A DNA stretch of 64,000 nucleotides from Larus michahellis (lineage: Eukaryota > Chordata > Aves > Charadriiformes > Laridae), in NCBI RefSeq assembly GCF_964199755.1, contig NC_133897.1, positions 160,902,678-160,966,677 on the forward strand, read 5' to 3'. The position numbers and the translations under genes are program-made. The notes under the pieces are model-generated. The model was not told the origin of the DNA and ran no database searches. It was given only the letters and a program-made list of their open reading frames with translations. Shown one piece after another: positions 9,343 through 21,300 of the stretch. How positions within the stretch are numbered: position 1 is the first letter of the stretch; the number at the start of each line of letters is the position of its first letter.

Positions 9343-12300
9343 GTGAGTTTGGAAACTGTGGGAGAGACTCCTCTTCTGCAAACACACTTGGGTTTAATGG
9401 ACGGTGGGCTGGGAGAGCCGAGTGCGGTGCGTGTGGGAAGGTGGGCACTGCTGAGCTGTGGGGAGGTGGGAGATGTGAGAGCGGGGAGTTAAAGGTGAGC
9501 TGTGGAGGAAAGGAAAGGAAAGGAAAGGAAAGGAAAGGAAAGGAAAGGAAAGGAAAGGAAAGGAAAGGAAAGGAAAGGAAAGGAAAGGAAAGGAAAGGAA
9601 AGGAAAGGAAAGGAAAGGAAAGGAAAGGAAAGGAAAGGAAAGGAAAGGAAAGGATGCAGAAGTGTATCTGAGTCGAGTCCATCTCTGCTCAGAATCCAGG
9701 TGGATCTGCACAGAAAACCGTAGTGTGGGGTTTGGGTGTTTTCTTTTCTTTTCTTTTCTTTTCTTTTCTTTTCTTTTCTTTTCTTTTCTTTTCTTTTCTT
9801 TTCTTTTCTTTTCTTTTCTTTTCTTTTCTTTTCTTTTCTTTTCTTTTCTTTTCTTTTCTTTTCTTTTCTTTTCTTTTCTTTTTTCTTTTCTTTTCTTTTC
9901 CTTTCTTTTCTTTTTTCCTTTTATTGCAACTATTTATATGGTAGAGCACAAGAAGGAGGAAAAGATGACCCATTCCTGCCCGAGGCAGCCGGGGTGAGAC
10001 TGTTGGGGGAGCGGGTTGGAAGGGAATGGTCAGGTCTCAGACGGACGGCGGTGCCCGGGGGCGGGGGGCCGGGACAGAAGCGGGGCCGGGGCCGGGGCCG
10101 GTGCGGGGCCGGCTCCGTGCCGCAGGAGGGACCGGGAGCGGGAGCGGCGCCGGGAGCGGGGCGGGCGGTGCCGGCGGGCGCTCCCCGCAGGTGAGCCGCG
10201 CCGCTGCCGCCGAGGAGGAGGAGGAGAAGGGTTTCGTTTCCCCCTTTCCCGAACTCTGTAGCTGCCCGGTCCACGCAAGCAGCAGCTGCTCTCCTTCCCC
10301 TCCTCTTTGGAGAAACCTGTCTGGGAAAGCCGCTCAGTCCAGAAGGTGCGGATTGCTTTTCCTTCCCCGGTGCTGCTTGCGGCTAGGGTAAAACCCCCGG
10401 GGGAGGGAGCCGGTTGTTGGGAGCTGTTGTGTTTAGGAAGGTGACCATCCCGGCAGGGGGACGGTGCGTGCGGGGAGTGCCTGTCCCCAGCGGGAGAGCG
10501 ACTGAGCGCTATCCCTCCTCCTCCTCCCCCATCCCCGAGGCAATGCTGGACTCGGGGAGCCCTGGGGACCCCAAAAGACAGATGCAAGGGACTGGCTTGG
10601 GCTGTCCGGCTTAAAGCTGGGACATTCCCAGAGCCAGCCACGTGTGAAGCTGTGTCTGAGCATCTCTTCTGCTCGGAGGGGGGTAACATCAACTGCTTTG
10701 CACAGGGGGGGATTTTGCTTTGCAGAGCTGCTGGCATCAGGGGTTGGCTTGTGTGTAGCGAGATAAAGTGGGGCTTTAAAGCAAGAAAGTAGCACCCGTG
10801 GTGTGGTACGCCAGATGCACCTGTGTGAAAGCAGATGGCAAAGCGATAAGTCCTGCGTGAACGTGGAGATGGGCTGATAATGGTGCCTCTTCTAGGAAAA
10901 AAAAAAAGACACAAAACAAAACACAAAACTAACAACAAACAAACAAAATGCACCTCTCGGCTGCTCTGAGGTGCGTTGATTCTTACCTCGGTTGATTTGT
11001 TTGAGCAAAAGTCACACAGAGGGAGCACCCCCCCAAACAGTGTTACTAGAGGAGATCTGTGTGAGCCTTGTAAATTTTCAAGTGGTTGTCCTGGGTGCCC
11101 TTGATATCAAAGATGTTTGAAAAAAAAGCTGCTATAGCTTGAAAGTATGTGTGAGTGCATGTAGACACACATGCCTGCTGTGGGGGTGAGTGAGTGCAAT
11201 CCAAATATTGCTGGCAGCATGTTTGGTCTAAAGAGTTTCTAAAAAAGGGTTTGAAATAGTCTCAAAAATAGCCTGAAAAGAGTCCTTGGTCTCAATTGTT
11301 CCAGTTCAAGCTCTCCATTGAAGGGAGAAGGTGAAGCTGTGTCTCTCTGGAGCATTCCAGGGGCACTGTCACCTCCTGAGCACACCTGCGGAGTTGGACC
11401 TTAGAAGGTTGTGCTTAGAAACCATTGAGTAGGGGCGATTTCTCCCCAGTTGTGAACTGGCTTTCTGTGGGTCTTCTTCACACCTGAACTGGGATGTGAT
11501 GGGGGGTTGGTAGGCTGATGAAAGGCAGCTTTCTGTCTGGCGCACATGGGGGAGTGGCGAAACGGATGAAAAGAGTGAATAGCATGCAGTGGTCAGAGGT
11601 GCTGGGGAGAGCAACTGGGAGGCAGAAGTAGTCTATGTAATGCTTAAAGGACTTTTGGGAGAAGACCAGACTTAGTTTGGTCTGCTTAAGGGGACGATGT
11701 CTGAAGGAGCAAGAGATATTCCCATTGGTGTGGGATATTGTGAATATTTAGCTCTTGTCACCAGCTCACGAGAGGTATCTTAGCTAAGTCAGGCGGGTCA
11801 TAACAGATGAGTGCTGATAAAGCTATGACACTGCCCCACCTCATTGTCTCTTGTGTCACATCTTTGGTGGCATCACCACAACAGTAATAAAGGTCTTTCC
11901 AACACTGCAGAGGCACCCGTGGAGCGGCAGCACCAGGCAGGTCACTGTGCACAGGCAAAGCCCTGTAGTCTCCCTGGGGACTTGTCACTCTTCGCATATA
12001 TGAAGAAATATGAACAGAAAAAGATGCTCCACTGGGAAAGAGGAGGGTTGACTATCTGTAACATAACTGGAATATATATACTTGTTCCAGGGAGGAAAGC
12101 AGAGGAGTTAATATGGGAAGGTCAGGCAGGTCTCAAAGGGTAATTCAGAAGGCAGGAATCAGGTTCTGCGGGAGCATCCCCTGTCCCCCAGTACTGTGTT
12201 AAGCTACAGGCAGTTACAGAGCTCTTAGAACAGTCTTATCAACAAGGTTTTGTATTGGGGCATAACTGCACGGGAGATGGGTTTGCAAAGAGAAAAATAG

Positions 12301-15300
12301 CTGAGCATAGTTGGAATTTCAGGCTTAAATTTTCAAACATTTCTTAAAATTTTGGTTTTTTCATAGATATAAGGGCAGAGACCATGGGAGCCCAAGTACC
12401 ATCAACTAGGCTGAGATTCCTCAGTGCCTGAGTCATTTCTGCAGCAGGGACTTTAGGGCTGGATGCGTTGGCCCCTTTCAGTGCTGCACATTGAGGAATC
12501 AGAGCCAGGACCTCTAGCCTCTAGTCCTGATGATTCAACAGATATGAAACCCCTTGTTCAAATGGGACAAAATGTCCCAAACCAGGGTGATGACAAGAAA
12601 AGAAATTCTGCACTTTGTAGAAAATTAGTAAAGGAGATTATATAGGATGAAGAACAACATTGGAGGTTTCTAAAACATTTGAAGTGGAGGAATGGGTGGA
12701 GTGTGGATGAGGCAAATGCAAACCTGCAGACTTTTCCTTTGATGGTGCTTGTAAGCAAGACATCAAAAAGCAAATAGCATCAGCTGGTAGGCAGGTATTG
12801 ACACTTTTATTTGATGTGATGGCAGTCACAGCACACAAACACCAGGCTTTTGGCTTTAGTGGGAGGGAGGAAGCAGAGAGATGTTTGAAGACAGTTTTAT
12901 ATAGTCACCATCTCCTTTATTAGAGTCGATTTCACTAGATAGTCACTGATAATGACTCAAGTTCAGGGCTGCCTCAGGCTGTGTGCAAAGTGGTTTGAGA
13001 ACCATAATGTGCAGTTTTTCCTTCTCCTTTTTATAAGATTTTTTTGGCACCGATGTGAGGCCAAGAATTTCATTTGTAAAACATTTGGATTTGGTGGCAG
13101 GAAAAAAATATTACATTTCTTTGGGCTCTTGCAGGCGAAACCACATTCTGACCAAACTTGAACCGAAAAAAAAAAAAAAGAGAGAGAAAAAAAAGGCTAT
13201 GGATTGATTTATTCATTTATCTATTTGCTTTGCTAGCAGCTCATATATAATCTAATTCTAAAGGTTCCAGACACCTTTATTCTTGCCTGCAAAAACCCTG
13301 TGGCTCTCCAGGGGAGGTGAGCTGAGGTTTGTCTATTGTAACAGAAGGCTACAGGCTTGCAACGTGGGTAAACGTCTAGATGTGGCACTTCAGGGCATGC
13401 TCTGAAGGGCAGAGATTGTAAGTTTTTTGGTTGGACTCGATGATCTTAAGGGTCCTTTCCAACCATGAAGATTCTGTGATTCTGTGATTCTGTAATGATG
13501 CTTAGATAATCTTAGGCAGCAAAGCTGATGTGTCTTGTCCCTCTAAATTTCTCACCATTCGCTGTTACTTAACAGCATCTGGTTATCAGAGACAGGGTCA
13601 ATACGTTTGTCTTTAGAAGGGCTCATATCCCACACTTCTATAAATCACAGAATCACACAGAATGGTAGGGGTTGGAAGGGACCCATGGAGATCCTCTAGT
13701 CCAACCCCCCTGCCAGAGCAGGGTCACCTGCAGCAGGTTGCACAGGAATGCGTCCAGGTGGATTTTGAATGTCTCCAGAGTTGGAGACTCCACCACCTCT
13801 CTGGGCAGCCTGTTCCAGTGCTCTGCCACCCTCAAAGGAAAGAAGTTCCTCCTCATGTTTAGGTGGAACTTCCTATGTTCAAGTAGATGATGGTAGAAGT
13901 CAATTAAAACTACTCTGGTTATAGCAGCTGAAGATTCAGCTATGCAGATGGGCATCTTGTGGCTTGAAGCTGGTTGACATCATCCCTGCAGGTATGGCTG
14001 CATCATACGTGAGACTTTCCCAAAGATGATGTTTTATTTGGCAGTGCCCCCCTCACAAATCCACTTGCAGGATGAAATCACAGCCAAGGCAACACACTGA
14101 ATGGTGCTTCAGGCGGACCAGAGTTTCAGACCCAAGCCTATTTCTGACGGAGTGAAGATGCCCACTAATTAGACACATGCACCCTTTGATAGCTGTCAGC
14201 TGCCAGTGTGCAACAGTCTCTTTGCCAGCATTAACCAGGACAGAGCCGGGGACAGGACTTGTCTTCCTCACCCCCCTCACAGTTGTGGCACTGCCTGTTT
14301 GTGTCGGCTTGGGCAGGTCCTGTCCCCGTTTCACACTGCAACAGTCCTGCCAGTGGGAATTCTCCAAGGACAGGTATTAGTTAAAAATGGTAGCTGTGAG
14401 TTCTAGCAAAAGCCTAAGATTTACATGGTTATGCTGAGCATCTGTCCTTTGAAAGAGTTGTGCATGTTTAGCTTCTCCCACCTTCCCCAGGTGCTAGTAA
14501 AAGGCACTGGCCAAAAATTTCAGAAGTCCTCTATACCCACGGGAGACACTTATTTCTTCCGAAGCTCTGGGCTCCCACGTTAGGATGTTAAGCGTTCCTT
14601 TAGCATCTTGCCAGTGCTCAGCTTACTGAGAACTACTCTTTTTGGACGGCCTCGGTGTCCCAGCGGGGTCTTGAGCATTCCTGTCTGGACAGGCCTGGCT
14701 CTCATGCACGAGTGGAAAAGAAGCTGTTCTAAAGAAAAAGAAATAGTATCATGTATGTGAACATTGGCAGCTGTGGCCTGGCAAAAGCTGAACGCCCACA
14801 GCTTCAGCTGAAGACACATTTGGGTATCAAGCCTGACAATGTCTCATGTTGTGGACCAGAAAGCAGGGTAAGATTTCCTCGCTCTTTCAGATTTAAGTTT
14901 GTCACCAGGAGGTGCAGGTAGGTGCCCGGGATTAAGATGTTCCCCCTGATTCCCTCTTTACTTTCTTATAATATAGCTCAACCATCCTCATTCTTAGGGT
15001 GCTTATGTTAAAAGTAGAATGTGCTGTTTCTATTAAATAGAAACTTTGACTGACAGCTGTCAGCGTGGCAGTGATGGGCCCAAACAAAGTCTACCCATTT
15101 GTTTTCTTTCTGTGTTCTGGTGTCCACAAAGAATTCAGACCCACTTTCTTGGAATGGGTTTATAGCACCCAATTTCCCCCTCACTCCCTCTTCCAAGTTT
15201 TGTCCCACCCAGGGTTTGCTGTGTCCTCCGGATGAGTTACCTTCAGCCCCCTCCCATTGCTGCAGCTTGGCAGGGGCACCACAGGGCTTTATTTTTACAG

Positions 15301-18300
15301 ATGTGTCCTGGGTCAACAGACTCTGACTCTGCTGTTTTAGCAGCTCTGTGCGGATGTTCTCCAGTGCTGCTCTGGGTTTCCTAGCTGTGGGTGAAGATCA
15401 CTGGTTTTCCTGCACCCTGCTGGTCTCCCAGCTCTGGGAGGTACCCCCACTGGTGCCTCTGTTATTTGTCACACCCATACTGAAACCTTATGTGTTTCCC
15501 TCTTGGCTGCTGCTTATTCTGGCATCCTGGGTGAAACTTCCGGAGTCTTCTTAATCCCTTGCGCCTTCTAATAGACTGCTGCTGGATTTTGACTTGTAAT
15601 CCTTACATCTGGGCTAGGTGTGGGAAACTAGGGGGGAGAAAGGGCTTTTTTACCTCTGTGGGTGCCAACAGCTGGGTCTGCCTCTACAAGTAATTCTTCT
15701 TGTGGATGGGGAAGGAAAGGAGAGCCTTTAGGCTGAAACAGCTGTGGAAGAAGATAACACTTAAGCTAAGATTTGATGCACAACTTGAATAATGAATTTC
15801 TAATACTTGGGTTGGTAATGCATTCCAGGACTGTGTGGTCATCTGTGTGTTCCTCTTCTCTTTCTCAATAGCTCCCACATTGTTCTTAGTTGTTTTATTA
15901 GGCTGGGTCTGTCATTCTACTTAACCTATAAAGCAAATGAGAGATGAGCAAGTTGGAAGGCCAAGTTTCATGAACTCCAGGATGGCGTGTAATGAGCCCA
16001 AAAGGAAACCTGAGAGGTATTTGCAGAAATAATTCTGGGCTCATGCACCATCCATGGAGGGTTGTGAGTCACCTGGATCCTGATGTTGCTGGACATGTGT
16101 GCAGTTAGGTCTTTGCAGTCACAAAGCAACTCCAGCCCTTCAAAAAGACCTTTTCCTAAGAGCTTGCTTTGCAGATTCAGAAGGATTTATAAGAAAAAAT
16201 GTCTTGTGCTTGGTGACAGGGCAGCATAGCCCCCATTCAGCTTTTTTATGGTAAGGGTGGTGAAACACTGGCCCAGGTTGCCCAGAGAGGTGGTAGGTTC
16301 CCTATCCCTGGAAACACTCAAGGTCAGGTTGGATGGAGTTCTGATCCTGATCTAGGTGAAGATGTCCCTGATCATTGCAGAGAGGTTGGACTAGATGGAC
16401 TTTAAAGAGCCCTTCAAACCCAACCTAGTCTATGATTCTATGATTCTATAGCAAGACCACTTGGTCCAGCATTTCATTGGCACTCAGAAGAACAGCACGC
16501 ACAATGCCTGTAATGCTTTGGCTGCTTTTATATCTTTTACTTAGAGCTGAAACAAAGTCCTGCCTAGCTTAAGGTAAACCTGACGTTTCCCTTCCTAGCA
16601 TTGTGAAATCATCTCCAGTGAAAGGCTTCCAGGTGGATATGAAGCATTGGTTGTATTGTTACCTCTCTAGCATTCAACTGTCTAGCTGGACTGAATAGCT
16701 ACCTTAGATGTAGAAACATTATGTGTAGTATCTGTATATAAGGGAAAGAGCACAGTAAAGTCAGTAGTAGTAAGCAACTTAGTAATTCTGTGCAATACCT
16801 AGCACAAAACTTGCTACCTGCCACCAGGAATAGTGCAACCCACACAGGCTGAACAGCTTTGAACAAAATTGCTTTGGATGACTCAGGGAGTTATTTTTTA
16901 TATTTTTATTTTTATTTTTTTTGTATTAGAAGGTAGACATTTTTTAGCTGCGTATGAACAGATGCACTTTTCCCTTTCTAGAATTTATGAGTGCAACTCA
17001 GACTTTAATTTCTGAGGGATTTAAAAGTTTTGATTCCTTTCCATGCTCTACCAGCTTTCCAGACTACCATTCTGCTTTCTTTTTTGGTGTTTTCTTACTG
17101 AAGATTTTTGGGTAACAAGAGAGAGCAAGATGAGTGGGGGATTGTTTCTTTCTCCTGCTGAAGTTTCCTCATCTCCATATGCATATGCTTGGCCTGTGAA
17201 AGAAAGATTATTGAGAAAAAAAGGAAGCGTGGCTTTGTCGAAACACAGTTTGATGTCTGTTGGGGGCAACACTAATCACCTGACTCTGGTGAACTTGTCT
17301 TGCTCCATGAAGGGGACAACCTTCCTGCGCTGGGCAGACAACTAATGTGCCAGGGCTCTGCAGAGAGACTGGTAACTCCCCCAGAAAGCGACATCACTAT
17401 CTTAAAGCATCTCTCGATTGTGCCCTAAATGCTTGTGTTGTCACTGCCATGCCTGATAAACAGTGTCCTTGGCATTCTCATATTCGTGGTGCAAGACGTC
17501 ACTCTGCATCTGTGTTTTTTGGACTTGTGGATCCTCCTTTCTAGTTCTTGAAGTTCACCAAGACATTCCTGGGTGTGTGTGTATGATGACCAAGCAGGCT
17601 ACAGCTCACATTTACGATCACCAGAGCTTATATCTGCTCTGACAAAGGGAACTTTCTGTGTCAGGACTGATAAGAAGGCAGAGACATCAAAATCCATATG
17701 GGGAGAATTAAGCGCTCCTCCAAATGCCTGGCACATGTACTTGTCTGCCTGCAGGCTACCAATTCCCTGGGTTTAGAGTAACAGCTGGGTCATTTTAGCT
17801 GTTTAGCAAGGAAGGACCAAACCACAAAAACTGCAGCCAGTGCTGAGAATCTGCAAGTGGATTACACTATGAAACTCTTCAGTTGCATTTTTATGAGGGA
17901 AAAAAAAAAGGGTGGAAAATTAATTAGGAAAATATCCAGGTTCCATTAACCACTTTGGCCATTCAGCAGGTGATTTGTTTATAAGCACTGCCGGCAACGT
18001 TTCCTGCTGGATCTTGTTCTTGGAGGCCTAGGTCATACTCACAGCATCTGTGTGTGGGCTGATATACATTGATGTAAGAGGATGAGGGCAAATTCAGCTG
18101 GCTGCTTTCTCTTTTTTTCTTCCACGTTTGACCCTAGGTATTGCAGTTATTGTAGTTGAATATATAATGACATCCCTGCTATTTAACACAGCAGTTCATT
18201 TACGGACATCATTCACCATTAATTTTCACTGCTTTACTAGAGTGCCAACTACACATTTTTAAAATTACATTTAATCAGACGTTTCTGTCAGGCACAGCTC

Positions 18301-21300
18301 TCCGTGAGCCTGGCAAAGGGGTCAGAGAAGCTGCAAGCTGACGTCTCTATGAGGTAGTGGGTTTCTGGAGGTCACTTGACTTATTTTTCCAGATTTTGCA
18401 TCAAAACCCGTACTAAGCTTCCTCGGTGCACTGGGGTTCCCCAAAGAGGTGTCGTGATCGTGGTCATGCTGGCTGGTGAATTCCTCGCCCTCCCAAGCAG
18501 CCGAGGTGTGGGTGGGCTCCTGAGTTTGTGGTGGAACAACGCATTACGTGCCTGGTTTCAGCCTCAGATATGATGCTTCTCTTTCTTTTAGATTATATGC
18601 TTAATTCTATGTGATATATATATATATATAAATAATACACATATGCAGATACACCCCCCCCATTTTTATGGCTTGTGTCAGTTTTTCCATACATATCATA
18701 TAGGCAGTCTGTTTGCACTCAAGGAGATCTTTGTACCATATTTTTGACTGTTTCCCTCCCCACATCCCAGAAATATTCAAATGCTTTCTGGAGTATCATC
18801 TGGGAGGCTGGATAATTTGATCAGAGGAAGAAATTGATATTATGGCAGCAAAGTTGAGATCCCTTTAAAACCTTTACATCCTTGATAATTGTACCATTTT
18901 ATAGAGGAATAATTAAAGAATTGCATTTGTCTCATTCCGGTGGGTCTATGTGACCGTAAAGGTGTTGATCCTAGTTTTATTGTTCACCCTGTAACATACA
19001 GGGGAAGCTTTCTTAGAAAAACTGCCTCTACAGCGGGAGCTATGCGGAGATAAATATTTTGGCTTAACACCTCCCTCCCCGTACGCTTCCCAAATGTGGT
19101 TTTCCTGGCAGAAATCGTGTCTGTGGAGCAGCCTTGGCCCAGGGGGATGCTCGGAAGCAGCAGGGTGCTGTGCAGGGCTGCTGGGGAGCACCACAGCTTT
19201 GTCATTTGTGCACCAACACTGCCCTCGCGTGTCGGGGATTTGGGAGCCCAACCCTGTGCTCTGCGCACAAGCTCCCATGCCTGCTTGGCTTGCTGTGGGC
19301 TGCAGGCAGCCAACGCCAGTTATTCAGAGACAAGCAAAAATGTCAGCACCCATATAATTAGAAATTCATCTTCCTCCTCCTGGAGACTAAACACATGGCT
19401 GATGTCCTCCTCTATGTCTGGAAGCAGCAGTGTTAACTGTTGAAGGGCTGAGATGGTGGCACTTTCCAGTTTGGGGTTGGGTAGGACAGGGAAGTGGTAG
19501 CATTTGCATGGTGTGTTTTTTGGGAGGCATGGGGGTGCTGACAGGCATGAAGGCTAAGCAAATTTCTCCTTGTTACCTGTCAAAGCGCTTCAGTGCCAGG
19601 GTGCAGGACTCCCCATGTCACGTTGTGGTGGAGCTGCAGCAACACCCTGGCCTGAGCAGGGGGATTTGGTTTTGGTTTTGTGGTGTTTGTCTGGGTTTTT
19701 TTGGTTTTTTTTTTATTTTTTTATTTTATCACAGAATCATATAATGGTAGGGTTGGAAGGGACCTCTGGAGATCATCTAGTCCAACCCCCCTGCCAAAAC
19801 AGGTTCACCTAGAGCAGGTTGCACAGGAACACGTCCAGGTGGGTTTTGAATGTCTCCAGAGTTGGAGACTCCACCACCTCTCTGGGCAGCCTGTTCCAGT
19901 TCTCTGCCACTCTCAAAGTAAAGTTTTTTCTCATATTTAGATGGAATTTCCTATGTTCCAGTTTGTGACCATTGCCCCTTGTCCTGTCATTGAGCACCAC
20001 TGAAAAGAGTCTGGCCCCATTTCATGGTGTCAGGAGATCTCTGGATCAGAAAGGGGAATTTTGTCACCTGGTTAATTTAGACCTGGGCTCCAGGAGGTAT
20101 CAATAGCTGCATGCAGGCAAGAGTGTATCAGTATGAAGGACCCATTGCATCACTTTGCACAGATACATCAAGTTATAAACTGCTGATCACCAACGATCTG
20201 CTGGATTTGAAAGTGTTGGAAAGGTGAGAGTGTCTTGTCTTTTTGCAGACATCAGGTGCATGTGATGATTGAAAGATAAAACACTAAGAAATTGACTTCG
20301 CTGAACTGACAGCATCCGAGAGTCAGCTCAGTGGAACGATTTCTTTTTTTGCATCCAGTAAGAACTAAACAACTTAGTTTATTAGCTGTGTGTAGGAGGA
20401 GGGATCATGGTATGGTTACAGAGTAGGAACAAGAAATCTAACTGCTATTTTTGGCTCTGCCACAGACATCCTGTCTGCCTTTGGGACATTCACTTCATCT
20501 CTTGGGCCCCAGATTAAAACAGGGTTATTCAGTAATTTCTTCCTTATGAAAGGTGCTGCTTTCCACCATGAGCAGTCCCTCCTAGAAGCAGACGGTGACA
20601 TGCTCTGCTTGTTCATGCAAATCCTGTGTGTGCATTCCCATCTGGAGAGCTGATACCTCCAAGTATATCAGCCTTCACATTTAATGCTTGCACCAGTTAT
20701 TCTATGTTCATTCTCCAGAATCTTTTTTACCAAAGCACTGAATTTCAGTTCTGTTTCCACTGACTTCAAGTGCAGGAGGATTCATTCTCCAGCACAATAC
20801 ATGATTTTCCTATACTAATAACTTCACTCCTTTTCTTTTTTCTTCATGAATTTGTGCCAGGAGGTATTCTAGTTTCCCCCCTTGTAGTTTCCGCTGCATT
20901 TAATTTGAAAGCAATGGGTTTGTCCCCAAAGCCTTGTAAAAGCCAAGGGTGAATCTCATGGCTTCTCTCTTTTTTCTTCCTTCCCCATTTGCAATGTGTC
21001 AGTTTTTGTTGGGGGTGGGGGGTGGGAGGCACAGATGCTTTTTGCAGCTTTCTGTTGTGTATTAAAACAGGATCTAAGCTTCAAGTGTGTCTGGAATAGT
21101 GTTTGTCGTGCAAAGCCCAGGCTGGATTGAGAGCTGGCTCTGACCTCCTCTGAGTCCCCTCCTTCCTATCACCTGAGTTTGCTCTTTTTGCTCTGTCTGG
21201 GACAGCTCTTCAGGAACATCCTGTTCCCCTTGTTGAGGGACTCATTACCACCCCTTCTCCTTTTTCATAGCACATGGGACAAGATGCTGTCTGTGGCCAT

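Noticed and set aside
9263-9997. Several open frames encoding Leu/Ser/Phe, Lys/Gly/Glu or Phe/Leu repeats
   Set aside because: They are translations of the pentanucleotide microsatellites: a 5-bp unit stays open in every frame.
10030-11028. 332-codon open frame on the - strand across the CpG island
   Set aside because: Open because GC-rich DNA has few stop codons; the product is Arg/Pro/Ser low-complexity and the left half mirrors the island composition. No recognisable domain.
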